Shown here: positions 9,182-18,725 of the stretch, in pieces
Layout: each line of letters begins with the position of its first letter
Numbering within the stretch: the stretch's first letter is position 1
NCBI GenBank assembly: GCA_034521445.1
Contig: JAXHMM010000005.1
Location: 434,001-498,000 of the forward strand
Reading direction: 5' to 3'
DNA: 64,000 nt
DNA from: Balneolaceae bacterium
Lineage (GTDB): Bacteria > Bacteroidota > Rhodothermia > Balneolales > Balneolaceae
Translations under genes and position numbers: made by a program
Notes under the pieces: generated by a model
What the model saw: the letters and a program-made list of their open reading frames with translations, nothing else
Database searches by the model: none
What the model was told of the DNA's origin: nothing

Positions 9182-12100
9182 ATGAAAGCACTTGCCAAAA
9201 AAGCGGTAGAACGGCCGGTCACCTTCCTGATGACCGCGCTGATTGTGATCGGCTTCGGCCTCTTCGGCCTGTCGAACCTGCGGCTGAACCTCTACCCCAA
9301 CGTAAATTTCCCCACCGTCACGGTCTACACCACCTACGAGGGGGTGGCGCCGGGCGACATTGAAACCCTCATCACGCGTCCCATCGAGGAAAACGTGGGC
9401 AGCATCAGCGGGGTGCGCAAGGTGCGCTCGCAGTCCAGCCAGGGCACCTCTGTGGTGAAGCTGCACTTCGACTGGGGCACCGACCTCTACCGGGCCGAAT
9501 CGGACGTGCGCAAGCAGCTCGACATGGTGCGGCGCACCATCCCCGACCAGGCCGAGCAGCCCATCGTATACTCCTACGATCCCAACCAGGAGCCCATCAT
9601 GGTGCTCACCCTCACCTCCGACATCCGCAGCCCGCGCGAGCTGCGCACCATCTCCCGGCAGGACGTGGAGCAGCACCTGGAGCGCATCCCGGGCATCGCC
9701 TCCACCACCACCGCGGGCGGCTACGAACGGCAGATCAATATCGAAATCAGCAACGAGCAGATGCGGGCGCACGATCTGAGCATCTCCTCCCTCGCCAACA
9801 CCCTCGCCCAGGAAAACGTGCAGGTGCCCGCCGGCGAGCTGGTGGAGGGGCGCACCATCTACTCCCTGCGCACCATCGGGGAGTTCCAGAATGTCGAGCA
9901 GATCCGCAACACCGTCATCGCCGTGCGCGACGGTCAGACGCTGAGGCTGCAGGACGTAGCCACCGTGGAGGACGGGGTGGCGCAGCCCATCGGCGGCGTG
10001 CACGTGGCCGGGCAGGAGGGCGTGATCGTCAACGTCTACCGGCAGAGCGACGCCAACGTGGTGACCGCCGCCGGCAACGTGGAGGAGAGCATCGCCGAGC
10101 TGGAGAGCCAGCTCCCCGACGACGTGAGTCTGGAGGTGCTCACCAACGAGGCCAACTTTATCGAACTCTCCATCAGCAACCTGCTGTGGACCGGCCTGCA
10201 GGCCGTGTTGCTGGTGGTGCTCATCCTGCTGGCCTTCCTGCGCAACGGCCGTTCGGCCCTCATCATCGCCATCTCCATACCGGTATCCATCATCGCCACC
10301 TTCAGCATCATGGACTGGGCCGACCTGAGCCTGAACATCATTTCGCTCAGCGGACTCACCCTGGCGGTGGGACTGGTGGTGGACGACGCCGTGGTGGTTC
10401 TTGAAAATATCTTTCGATTCCGCGAGGAGGGCGAGGACAAGCGCACGGCGTCCGTATGGGGCGCCCAGGAGGTGGCCGTACCGGTCGTGATCTCCACCCT
10501 CACCACCCTGGTGGTCTTCCTGCCCATCCTCTTCGTGCCGGGCATCGCGGGCTTCCTTTTCCGCGACCTGGCCCTCACGGTCTCCTTCGCCCTGGCCGTC
10601 TCCTCCATCGTGGCCCTCTCGCTCATCCCCATGATGAGCTCGCAGATCCTGGAGCGCCGCTCGGAGATCTCCGGAACTGACTACAACTACTTGAAGTCGC
10701 TGCTGCGCTGGAGCCGCGGTTCGACCTGGAAACGCCTGGCCGCCGCTCCCCTGCTGCTGCTCGGAGCCATCGTCTACCCCCTCTGGTGGGTGCTCTACAA
10801 GACCGGCCGGGGCATCGGCAACCTCTTCAACAAGACCATCGCCCCGGCGCTGGGCGGATGGCTCGACCGCATGGAGGCCTGGTACCGCAAGACCATCGAC
10901 GGACTGGTGGACCGCAGCGGCACCGTGATTGCCGCGGCTGTGCTGCTCTTCGCCGTCACCGCGCCCCTCTATCTATTCCTCGGCGGGGAGTTTTTCCCGC
11001 AAGTGGACGAGAACGGATTTACGCTTGAAGTGCAGCGCGAGCCGGGCGTGAGCCTGCTCGAGCTGGAGCGCACCATCTCGCAGGTGGAGGACATTGTCGA
11101 CCGCAATGTGCCCGAGGCCCGCCTGGTGGTCTCCGACTACGGCGACCGGGAGGGTATCGAGGGGGCCGAAAACCCCGGCGGGTACCAGGGCTCCGTGCGT
11201 ATCGAGCTGGTGCCGCAGGCAGAACGCCAGCGATCTCAGCAGCAGATCACCTCCGCCCTGCTGACGGAGCTGGAGTCGGTGCCGGGAGCCGATATTCAGC
11301 AGGTGCGCAACGACCCGCTGACGCCCGACTCCCAGAACGGGCTCATCGTGCAGGTCTACGGCTTTGAACAGCAGCAGCGGACCGAACTCGCCAACGCCGT
11401 GCAGGGCGAACTGCGCGGAATCGACGGCATCGTCAACGTTTTCAGCTCCTCCGATGAGGGGCGCCCCGAGCTGCGGGTTACCATGGACCGCGAGCGTATT
11501 TCCCGCCTGGGCATGAACACCTCGCAGGTAGCCAGCGCCCTGGGCAACGCCGTGCAGGGCAACCTGGCCACCACCTACGTGGACCGCGGCATCGAGTTTG
11601 AAGTGCTGGTGCAGCTGGACCGCATGGACAAGACCTCCACGACCGACCTGCGCAACCTTCAAATCCAGACGCCCGACGGTAACTGGGTGCCCCTGAGCAG
11701 CCTGGCCCGCATCGAGCGCTACAGCGGTCCCACCAACATCATCCGCATCAACCAGGAGCGGGTCACCGAGGTGCGCGCCGAGCTGGCCGGCATGGATCTC
11801 AAAAACGCCTCCGATCAGGTACGCGCGCAGCTCGGCCAGATCAACTGGCCCGAGGGCTACCGCTACGAGGTGGCCGGCACGGCGGAAGACCAGGCCGCCT
11901 CCTTCGGGTACCTGGCCCTGGCCTTCATGATTGCCAGCATCCTCACCTACATGGTCATGGCCTCGCAGTTCGAAAGCCTGGTGGAACCCTTTATTATCAT
12001 TCTCACCATTCCGCTGGCCCTCACCGGCGTGCTGCTGATGCTCTGGATCACCGGCACTGCCGTGAGCGTGACCGCGATGGTGGGACTCATCCTGCTGGCG

Positions 12101-12475
12101 GGCATCGTGGTGAACAACGGCATCGTGATGATTGACTACATCAAGATCCTGCAGGCCCGTGACTTCGGCCGCCACGAGGCCATCGTCCGCGGGGCCACGC
12201 GCAGGCTTCGTCCCATTCTCATGACCGCCTTCACCACCGTGCTCTGCATGGTGCCCCTGGCCCTGGAGCTGGGCTCCGGCTCGGAGACGTGGAGTCCCAT
12301 GGCCCGAACAGTCATCGGGGGACTTACCGCCTCCACCCTGCTCATGCTCTTTGTGGTGCCCTGCCTCTACAACGTGGTCAACCGCATGGTGGAAAACTTC
12401 GGCTTCGACGCCGTGCACAAGATCGACCCCCTGCAGCTGGGCGGCGAACCCGAAACACAGCCCGCAGGTGAATAG
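9182..12475 (+). CDS. RND-family efflux permease, first of two
   Basis: A 1097-residue proton-driven RND transporter of the AcrB/MdtB superfamily. The two halves are visible, each with one N-terminal transmembrane helix, a large periplasmic porter loop and a bundle of helices. Transmembrane helix 4 carries GLVVDDAVVVLEN with both acidic relay residues (about Asp401 and Asp402). It is somewhat longer than the usual ~1030 residues, the extra length lying around residues 495–570, between the two halves. It is the middle gene of adaptor–permease–permease and probably exports hydrophobic compounds. The substrate cannot be told from sequence. Confidence 0.93.
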   Translation: MKALAKKAVERPVTFLMTALIVIGFGLFGLSNLRLNLYPNVNFPTVTVYTTYEGVAPGDIETLITRPIEENVGSISGVRKVRSQSSQGTSVVKLHFDWGTDLYRAESDVRKQLDMVRRTIPDQAEQPIVYSYDPNQEPIMVLTLTSDIRSPRELRTISRQDVEQHLERIPGIASTTTAGGYERQINIEISNEQMRAHDLSISSLANTLAQENVQVPAGELVEGRTIYSLRTIGEFQNVEQIRNTVIAVRDGQTLRLQDVATVEDGVAQPIGGVHVAGQEGVIVNVYRQSDANVVTAAGNVEESIAELESQLPDDVSLEVLTNEANFIELSISNLLWTGLQAVLLVVLILLAFLRNGRSALIIAISIPVSIIATFSIMDWADLSLNIISLSGLTLAVGLVVDDAVVVLENIFRFREEGEDKRTASVWGAQEVAVPVVISTLTTLVVFLPILFVPGIAGFLFRDLALTVSFALAVSSIVALSLIPMMSSQILERRSEISGTDYNYLKSLLRWSRGSTWKRLAAAPLLLLGAIVYPLWWVLYKTGRGIGNLFNKTIAPALGGWLDRMEAWYRKTIDGLVDRSGTVIAAAVLLFAVTAPLYLFLGGEFFPQVDENGFTLEVQREPGVSLLELERTISQVEDIVDRNVPEARLVVSDYGDREGIEGAENPGGYQGSVRIELVPQAERQRSQQQITSALLTELESVPGADIQQVRNDPLTPDSQNGLIVQVYGFEQQQRTELANAVQGELRGIDGIVNVFSSSDEGRPELRVTMDRERISRLGMNTSQVASALGNAVQGNLATTYVDRGIEFEVLVQLDRMDKTSTTDLRNLQIQTPDGNWVPLSSLARIERYSGPTNIIRINQERVTEVRAELAGMDLKNASDQVRAQLGQINWPEGYRYEVAGTAEDQAASFGYLALAFMIASILTYMVMASQFESLVEPFIIILTIPLALTGVLLMLWITGTAVSVTAMVGLILLAGIVVNNGIVMIDYIKILQARDFGRHEAIVRGATRRLRPILMTAFTTVLCMVPLALELGSGSETWSPMARTVIGGLTASTLLMLFVVPCLYNVVNRMVENFGFDAVHKIDPLQLGGEPETQPAGE

Positions 12476-12508
12476 CCGAACCGCAACACGACCCGCACGA
12501 ACCCAGCC

Positions 12509-15500
12509 ATGAAAAAATTCAGCCTCGCCGGACAGATCCTCAGGCGCCCGATCTCGGTGATCATGATCACCCTTATCTTTACCGGGTTCGGCATCTTTTC
12601 GCTCACCAACCTGAAGGTGACGCTGCAGCCCTCCCTGAACATTCCCATCCTGGCCGTCAGCACCGGCTACGGCAACGTGGCGCCCGAGGACATGACCCGC
12701 CTGGTGGTGGAACCCATCGAGGGGGCCCTGGCCGGCGTGCAGGGCATCGAGGAGCTGCGGGCCAACGTCAGCAAAGGCAACGCCTTCATCATCATGGAGC
12801 TCAAAAGCGGGGTCGACATGCGCCGCACCGAACTGAAGGTGCGAGAGGAGATGAACCGGGTGCGCAGCGAACTGCCCACCGAAGCCTCCGAGCCGGTGAT
12901 TTTCCAGTTCGATCCCGAGATGTTCCCCATCATGAGGCTCAGCATGGACGCCCCCAACCGGGGACTGGACGAACTGCGCAACCTGGGGGTGGAGTTCATC
13001 GAGCCCCGCCTGGAGCGCATCCCCGGGGTGGCCTCCGCCGACACACGCGGCGGACTGCAGCGGCAGATCTACGTGAACGTAGACCCCATGTCCCTCGCCC
13101 AGTACAATATGATGCCCTCCGAACTGGAATCGGCCCTGCGCTCCAACAACGTGCAGCAGCCCATCGGCAACATCGTCTCCGGCCGGCAGAGCTACAGCGT
13201 GCGCGCCCAGTCGATGTACCGCAACATAGAGGAGATCCGCCAGACCATCGTCACCACCACCGCGGGCGGCGTGCCCGTGCGGGTGCGCGATGTCGCCGAG
13301 GTGGAGGACGGTTACGCCGATATCAACACCCTGGTGGAGATCAACGGCAACAACAGCGTCTCCGTCGAGGTGCAGAAGAAATCAGACGCCAACACCCTCG
13401 ACGTGACCAAGGCGGTGGAGGCCGAACTGGCCACCATCAACGCCAACCTCCCGCCGGGAGTCAACCTCGAAATTCTCAGCAACAGCGGCGACAACATCGA
13501 GGCCTCCATCTCCAACCTCACCCAGACCGCCATGGCCGCCCTGGTGGTGGTCATCCTGGTGCTGCTTGTTTTTATGGGAGGCTGGCGAATCTCCCTGGTG
13601 GTGGGCGCCACCATCCCGGTCTCCCTGGCCGCCAGCTTTGCCGCCATGTACTGGGCCGACCTCACCCTCAATATCCTGACCATCACCGCCCTGGCCCTGG
13701 CCGTGGGACTGCTGGTGGACAACGCCATCGTGGTTTCCGAAAGCATCGCGCGCAAGCTGGAGGAGAACCTTCCCCGCTTCCAGGCCGCCCTGGAGGGCAC
13801 CAACGAAGTTATCGGAGCCCTGCTGGGCGCCACCCTCACCACCCTGGGCGTCTTCGTGCCCATCATCGGCATCTCCGGGGTGGCGGGACAGTTTTTCAGC
13901 CAGTTTGCCCTCACCATCAGCATCGCCATCAGCATCTCCTTCCTCGCCTCCATCCTGCTGGTGCCGGTGCTCTCCCTCCTCGTGCTCAACAACGCACAGT
14001 TTCAGAAGGAAGGGCTGACCAAGCGGCTCACGCGCAAGGCCGAAGGCTGGTATTACCGCAGCCTGGAGTGGCTGATGTACCGCAAGTGGGTGGCCCTGGT
14101 CTTCGTCATCGGCATCATCGGCGGGTCGTACCTGATCTACAACAACCTGCAGACCGCCTTCTTCCCGCAGAGCGACAGCGGACAGGTGAACGTGGGCGTG
14201 GAACTTCCCGCCGGTACCAAGCTGGTGCGCACGGCTGACGTCATGCGCCGCTTCAGTGGACAAATTCGTGACATGGAAGAGGTGGAGACGGTCATCACCA
14301 CCATCGGCCGGCAGGGCTTCAACACCCGCACCAACGGGGGCAACATCTCCGTGGAGCTGGTGCCCATCTCCGAGCGCGACGTCAGCACGCCCGAATTCTC
14401 CCTGCGCCTGCGCCGCCAGCTCACCGCGCCCGGCGTGGAAGTGAATATCGGCGGAGGGGGAGGTGGCGGCGGGGGCTTCGCCGGCGGGGGCAATACGGTG
14501 ACCCTCAGCCTTATCGGCCCCGAGGTGGAGACCCTGCAGGCTATCTCCAACCGCATTGAGAAGGTGATGATGGCCGACACCAGCGTGATATCGGTGGACA
14601 ACGGCAGCACCGAGCCCACCCCGGAACTGCAGTACCATGTGGACCGCCAGCGCATCAACCGCATCGGCTCCTCCCTGCAGCAGGTGGCCACCGCCCTGAA
14701 GACCCAGGTGCAGGGCACCCGAGTCGGCTATTTCCGCGAGGAGGGACGCGAGATTCCCATCATGGTGCGCGCCCGTGAGAACGCACTGCAGAGCCGCGAG
14801 GAGCTCTTCGACCTGGAGGTGGCGCAGTCCGGCAGCCTCCGCGTGCCCGTGGGCGCCCTGGGCTCCTTCCAGAGCGTGCAGGGCGTGGAGGAGATCAGCC
14901 GCCGCGACCGGCAGACCGTGCTGGACGTGAATATTGAGGTGGCGGGCAACGTGTCCCAATACCGCCAGAAGATCGTAGACGTCATACAGCGCGAAATTGC
15001 AATGCCGGAGGGCTACCGCTACGAATTCACCGGCGCTACCAGCGAGGAGCAGGAGGGAATCAACGAGATCCTGTTCTCCCTCCTCTTCGCCCTGCTGCTG
15101 ACCTACATGATCATGGCCTCGCTCTTTGAGAACTTCCGCGACCCCCTGATCATCTGGTTCAGCATTCCCCTGGCCTTCTTTGGCGCTCTCGCGGGACTGT
15201 GGATCCTGAACACGCCCATCGGGGCCACCGCCTTCATCGGCATGTTCATGCTGGTGGGAATCATCGTCAACAACGGCATCGTGCTCGTGGACTACATCCA
15301 TATCTATACCAAGAACAACGAGTACACAGACTCCGTCTTCAACAACGTTATGGAAGCCTGCAAGCGGCGGATGCGTCCCATCCTCCTCACCGCCCTCACC
15401 ACCATCTGCTCTATGATACCCCTGGCGCTGGGACTCGGCCAGGGTGGGGAGATCTGGGCGCCCCTGGCACGCGCAGTGATCGGGGGACTCTTCTTCGGCT

Positions 15501-15598
15501 CCGTGCTCACCCTCTACGTGGTGCCCGCCTTCGTCATGGGCATCAGCAGAAAGCGGAGGGAGGCTGTACGAGATCACCTGGAGCAGAAAAAGAGCTAG
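12509..15598 (+). CDS. RND-family efflux permease, second of two
   Basis: A 1029-residue RND transporter, 33 bases downstream of the first permease and clearly different from it in sequence. Helix 4 reads GLLVDNAIVVSES, so only the first relay acid (about Asp404) is kept and the second is Asn, a pattern common in non-AcrB RND branches. The second porter loop contains a striking Gly run (nine Gly, then FAGGG) near residues 648–662. Tandem permeases with one adaptor suggest a heteromeric pump like MdtBC, though two independent homotrimers sharing an adaptor are possible. No outer-membrane factor follows. Confidence 0.93.
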   Translation: MKKFSLAGQILRRPISVIMITLIFTGFGIFSLTNLKVTLQPSLNIPILAVSTGYGNVAPEDMTRLVVEPIEGALAGVQGIEELRANVSKGNAFIIMELKSGVDMRRTELKVREEMNRVRSELPTEASEPVIFQFDPEMFPIMRLSMDAPNRGLDELRNLGVEFIEPRLERIPGVASADTRGGLQRQIYVNVDPMSLAQYNMMPSELESALRSNNVQQPIGNIVSGRQSYSVRAQSMYRNIEEIRQTIVTTTAGGVPVRVRDVAEVEDGYADINTLVEINGNNSVSVEVQKKSDANTLDVTKAVEAELATINANLPPGVNLEILSNSGDNIEASISNLTQTAMAALVVVILVLLVFMGGWRISLVVGATIPVSLAASFAAMYWADLTLNILTITALALAVGLLVDNAIVVSESIARKLEENLPRFQAALEGTNEVIGALLGATLTTLGVFVPIIGISGVAGQFFSQFALTISIAISISFLASILLVPVLSLLVLNNAQFQKEGLTKRLTRKAEGWYYRSLEWLMYRKWVALVFVIGIIGGSYLIYNNLQTAFFPQSDSGQVNVGVELPAGTKLVRTADVMRRFSGQIRDMEEVETVITTIGRQGFNTRTNGGNISVELVPISERDVSTPEFSLRLRRQLTAPGVEVNIGGGGGGGGGFAGGGNTVTLSLIGPEVETLQAISNRIEKVMMADTSVISVDNGSTEPTPELQYHVDRQRINRIGSSLQQVATALKTQVQGTRVGYFREEGREIPIMVRARENALQSREELFDLEVAQSGSLRVPVGALGSFQSVQGVEEISRRDRQTVLDVNIEVAGNVSQYRQKIVDVIQREIAMPEGYRYEFTGATSEEQEGINEILFSLLFALLLTYMIMASLFENFRDPLIIWFSIPLAFFGALAGLWILNTPIGATAFIGMFMLVGIIVNNGIVLVDYIHIYTKNNEYTDSVFNNVMEACKRRMRPILLTALTTICSMIPLALGLGQGGEIWAPLARAVIGGLFFGSVLTLYVVPAFVMGISRKRREAVRDHLEQKKS

Positions 15599-15732
15599 GG
15601 AATGTTAATTTATTCGCTGGAATTGCATATAATAGAGCGTGATTCGTACGTTTTACCCATAGTTAAACCAAGGGTTTAATCAAGACAGGCATCGATTCAT
15701 CACCTACCGTCGAACTCCAAAGTGACCTGACC

Positions 15733-16062
15733 ATGAGCAGATCAAAAGATTTTACGCTCGGACTGCTTTCCGGCGCCCTCATCGGCTCCGTCGTCGCCCT
15801 TCTCTACGCGCCCGACAAGGGCAGCAACACCCGCGACGTTATCTCCTACCGGCTCAGCAACTACATGGACGAGCTCTCCCACCTTATCGACAAGCTCTCC
15901 CATGAGAAGGAGGCCATCTCCGATGCCAAGCGTAAAGGCGACGAGGTGGTGGAGGACGCGCGCCAGCGCGCCGAAGACCTCATCCAGGAGGCGGAGGACC
16001 TGCTGGGCAACATCGAAGAGGCCAAGGAGTCGAACAAGAGCGGGGAAAAGGCTAAAAACTAA
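15733..16062 (+). CDS. YtxH domain-containing protein
   Basis: A 109-residue small membrane-associated protein of the YtxH family. Residues ~7–26 form the Gly/Ala-rich helix (LGLLSGALIGSVVALLYAPDKG) with the APDKG exit motif typical of the family, followed by a long charged coiled-coil (~40–109). YtxH proteins are linked to general stress in Firmicutes, but a molecular role is not established. Its TAA stop (16060–16062) overlaps the TAG stop of the converging GWxTD gene by three bases. The 134 bases upstream contain no gene. Confidence 0.85.
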   Translation: MSRSKDFTLGLLSGALIGSVVALLYAPDKGSNTRDVISYRLSNYMDELSHLIDKLSHEKEAISDAKRKGDEVVEDARQRAEDLIQEAEDLLGNIEEAKESNKSGEKAKN

Positions 16063-18098
16063 CGCCCGGAAGACTCCTGTTCCACGGCTTCGGTAACTTC
16101 GAACTCCACCTCACGTCGGACCTGCTGCCCGCTTACCCGGTCGGTCGTCTGCAACCGCAGCACGTAGCGGCCCGGCTCCAGACCCGCGGCCTTGATGGAC
16201 AGATTTTCGGTAAACCGTGATTCCAACTGCTCGAAATTCAGCGTAAGACTCAGCTGGTCTCGCCGCTCCTGGGTCCACCCCATGAAATTTACGGGCCGTA
16301 TTTCGTAGTCCAGGCTGAAGTCCCGTATCCCCTCTTCTCCGGCCTGCAGATGATACACTTCCACATGCAGGGCCAGCTCCTCGCCTTCCGGCACCTGTCG
16401 GTCATTGGCGACCACAAAGGGAAGAAAACTGTCCGATGAAGCCGAGTCGGAAAGAGCATAACCGAATATCAGGTCGCCCATCTGCAGCTGTGAAGGGTCG
16501 GGGTCCAGCGGCTCCGGCTGGGGCACGGTCAACCGGCCCAGTCCCCGCATGTGATTAGGAAAAGCGGTTTCGTACTGGGGCGCACTGGCCGGATGACGGT
16601 TGTGAAGCTCGGCGTAGAATTGCTGGCTCACCTGCTGGCCGGCATAGGGAATCGCAAAGGCCGAACTGCTGGTGGTCTGCATATCGGACCCGTCGATGGA
16701 CATGGTCGGCTGGTAACGGGTGCCCGACAGCGTGCGGCCGTCCGATCCCAGAAGCCGGACCCCGTGATAGAGCTCGTAGCTGGAGACCATCACGCGGATC
16801 TGCTCCTGCTCGTTCAGTCCGGCAAACATAGAGTCCTGGTTGACCGAGAGGTCTTCCAGGAATCGCTGCTGCGGCCGGCTCTCCATAAATGTGGCAAACA
16901 CCGGCCGGTTCTGCTCGTCCAGCAGACGATACTGGTGTACCTCCAAGGGAATTACGCCCAGATCCTTGATGTTGGTCGACGCCTCGCCGGGCGCCTCGTT
17001 CGAGCGGGACCGGGCCTCATGAACATGCTCCTGCCGCGCAATCTGAGCGTACTGCTTCCCGGGTGGATTGCCCCCATTGGCTTTCATCAGCCGGGACTGC
17101 AGCTGGTTGTAATGCTGGGAGAGAATGGCATCTATTCCCGCCGCCTCCTGGTACACCAGGTACTGCAGGAGCATGGCTGGATTAATGGGATAATCCACGT
17201 CACCGCTCATTCCCTGGTAGGCGTAGCGAGACGTGAGGGAATAGGCGGAATTGGGAATAAGCTCGTCCAGTGCGGTTATATGCCGGAAGGAACCGCCTTG
17301 CACCTCACCGAACAGCTTTACCATGTTCTGGCGCATATCAAGGTAGCGGCCCTCGTAGATCCATACCTCGTAGCGGGGCGGGGGATTAAAAAGCTGGTCC
17401 ACCGCATTCTGCATGGCGCGGGCAAAGGTATGGTCCGTGTCCATCCTCCAGGCCGTCAGAAGCTGGTTGGTCAAGTTGTAGGCATCCTGGCCTGAAATAC
17501 CGAAGGTATCAGAAAATTTCCGCTCCGGCTCCCCGTATTGCACATAGGTTATGCCCCGGTCGTCGGTGCCATAGGCGCTCCCGTCCCCCCGGGTGAAGTT
17601 CACCCGGGCATAGGCAATCCGACGCCAGTGTTCCACCAGCCGCTCGTTGTAGGGGGTAGCCGGCGTTGGATCCCTGGCATCCCACCACCTGTTCATCTGC
17701 TCAAGCAGCGCCGGGTCGCCCGCCTCCAGCAGGCGGTTCCACTCGGCCCGCCGCTCCTCGTCCAATAACGGTTCCAGGTAGGCCAGCTCCGCCTCGAGGG
17801 GCTCTTTCTGCAGGGTCACGTCCTCTCCCGACAACCCCCACCGGTACATGGCCGAAGCCGCCGCGTAGTAGTCCTCCAGCTCCTGTTCGGTCGCCAAGCG
17901 GATGTAGTTGCGGCCCACCCGCAGGCTCGGGTGGTCCAGCCGGGTTTTAGCCGACAACCAGATGGTGAGCGCTTCTTCGTAGTCACCCCGCTCTTCTGCC
18001 TGCAGTCCCTGCTCGAAGGGGTCATCGTCCAGAGATTGTTGAGCATGCGCTGTGAGGTTACACGCAAGCAGCAGGGCAACGAGCAGAAAGCTTTTCAT
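16059..18098 (-). CDS. GWxTD-family exported protein, paralogue 1
   Basis: A 679-residue exported protein. The ATG at 18098 was chosen because it begins a clean signal peptide (MKSFLLVALLLACNLTAHAQ); the open frame upstream to 18203 does not look coding. Residues ~25–115 are helical with a TPR-like opening (GLQAEERGDYEEALTIW). Residues ~137–193 match the GWxTD region: RDPTPATPYNER, then YGTDDRG in place of the eponymous motif, then YVQYGEPERKF. The C-terminal ~150 residues look like a beta-sandwich. Function is unknown for the family. It is the most diverged of four paralogues on this strand and lies outside the near-identical tandem trio. Confidence 0.75.
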   Translation of the reverse strand: MKSFLLVALLLACNLTAHAQQSLDDDPFEQGLQAEERGDYEEALTIWLSAKTRLDHPSLRVGRNYIRLATEQELEDYYAAASAMYRWGLSGEDVTLQKEPLEAELAYLEPLLDEERRAEWNRLLEAGDPALLEQMNRWWDARDPTPATPYNERLVEHWRRIAYARVNFTRGDGSAYGTDDRGITYVQYGEPERKFSDTFGISGQDAYNLTNQLLTAWRMDTDHTFARAMQNAVDQLFNPPPRYEVWIYEGRYLDMRQNMVKLFGEVQGGSFRHITALDELIPNSAYSLTSRYAYQGMSGDVDYPINPAMLLQYLVYQEAAGIDAILSQHYNQLQSRLMKANGGNPPGKQYAQIARQEHVHEARSRSNEAPGEASTNIKDLGVIPLEVHQYRLLDEQNRPVFATFMESRPQQRFLEDLSVNQDSMFAGLNEQEQIRVMVSSYELYHGVRLLGSDGRTLSGTRYQPTMSIDGSDMQTTSSSAFAIPYAGQQVSQQFYAELHNRHPASAPQYETAFPNHMRGLGRLTVPQPEPLDPDPSQLQMGDLIFGYALSDSASSDSFLPFVVANDRQVPEGEELALHVEVYHLQAGEEGIRDFSLDYEIRPVNFMGWTQERRDQLSLTLNFEQLESRFTENLSIKAAGLEPGRYVLRLQTTDRVSGQQVRREVEFEVTEAVEQESSGR

Positions 18099-18347
18099 AC
18101 AAGTATAACGACTATACGTAATTTGTAGTATATCATACATTATTATAGGATAAGATACGATATCCTTTCCATGGTCTCGATTTATTTCTCCCGACCTTTC
18201 CACATTACCTGGGAAGAGCTCTCGAAAATAGATGTGCTGCGGATGCAGGCCCTTATACAGCTTCGGAGGGCCGCCTACGTTTGGAGCCTATCCGGTGTGG
18301 TGATTCAATTACTGCCGAGTAATACCATTCTAATCTGGTCCAGGATT
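18099..18347. other. Intergenic region between GWxTD paralogue 1 and a toxin–antitoxin remnant
   Basis: AT-richer than its surroundings. It should contain the promoter of paralogue 1, close to a very AT-rich stretch around 18105–18160. A short plus-strand open frame (18171–18404) crosses the region, but it overlaps the antitoxin remnant and shows no family resemblance I trust. Confidence 0.35.
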
Positions 18348-18437
18348 TTACTGATTCATGGATACCCCTTCTTTCTCGGCAAGCTCTTTCAGTTTTTTAT
18401 GTAGGGAGTCGGGGAGTCTTAGGCTTAGCGTACTCAT
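18348..18437 (-). pseudogene. Truncated ribbon-helix-helix antitoxin remnant
   Basis: The minus strand encodes MSTLSLRLPDSLHKKLKELA and nine more residues, then stops (29 codons). This is the start of a HicB/CopG-like ribbon-helix-helix antitoxin, which would normally continue for at least 20–40 more residues. Its ATG overlaps the TGA of the PIN remnant (ATGA), a typical toxin–antitoxin operon junction. The sequence after the stop shows no clear continuation in any frame. It is most likely an inactive fossil. Confidence 0.6.
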
Positions 18438-18658
18438 GGGAGTTTGCCTTTGATTTGATAGAGCTTAGACAGGCAGATTACCCTCCTTGCACAAATAATC
18501 CAGCAATTGATTAATCTGGAAAGTGGAAGAGGAACCGACAAATTTATTTCGAACTTCCCGGAGTTGATCAAGGAAAGCAATTTGTAAAATGTGCCTCGAT
18601 TAGCACGAAGTGCTGCATACAGAATATTTGTATCCAGGACAATCTGAGGCCGCTCCAT
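18434..18658 (-). pseudogene. PIN-domain toxin remnant with internal deletion and frameshift
   Basis: The first 44 codons read as a clean PIN-domain toxin start: RPQIVLDTNILYAALRANRG with the first catalytic Asp, then KLLSLINSGKFEINLSVPL. After that the frame is lost. In the next frame NQLLDYLCKEGNLPV appears, which fits a later part of the same family, so ~20 residues are missing and the frame is shifted. The C-terminal half with the other acidic residues is absent. The RNase would be inactive. The adjoining antitoxin is also broken. Confidence 0.65.
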
Positions 18659-18725
18659 ACTGGTATTACATATAATACCATAACTATATCCAATAACTGG
18701 ATGAAGAAAGGCGTGCTAACATCTG

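Noticed and set aside
14440-14495. Possible sequencing artefact in the GGN repeat coding nine Gly of the second RND permease
   Set aside because: The frame is kept on both sides and the codons vary (GGC, GGA, GGG, GGT), so it looks like a real glycine-rich loop.
13382-15577. A 731-codon open frame opposite the second RND permease
   Set aside because: Antisense shadow; the plus strand encodes a complete RND transporter.
18171-18404. Plus-strand open frame of 77 codons between GWxTD paralogue 1 and the PIN remnant
   Set aside because: It overlaps the antitoxin remnant, has no ribosome site and matches no family I know.
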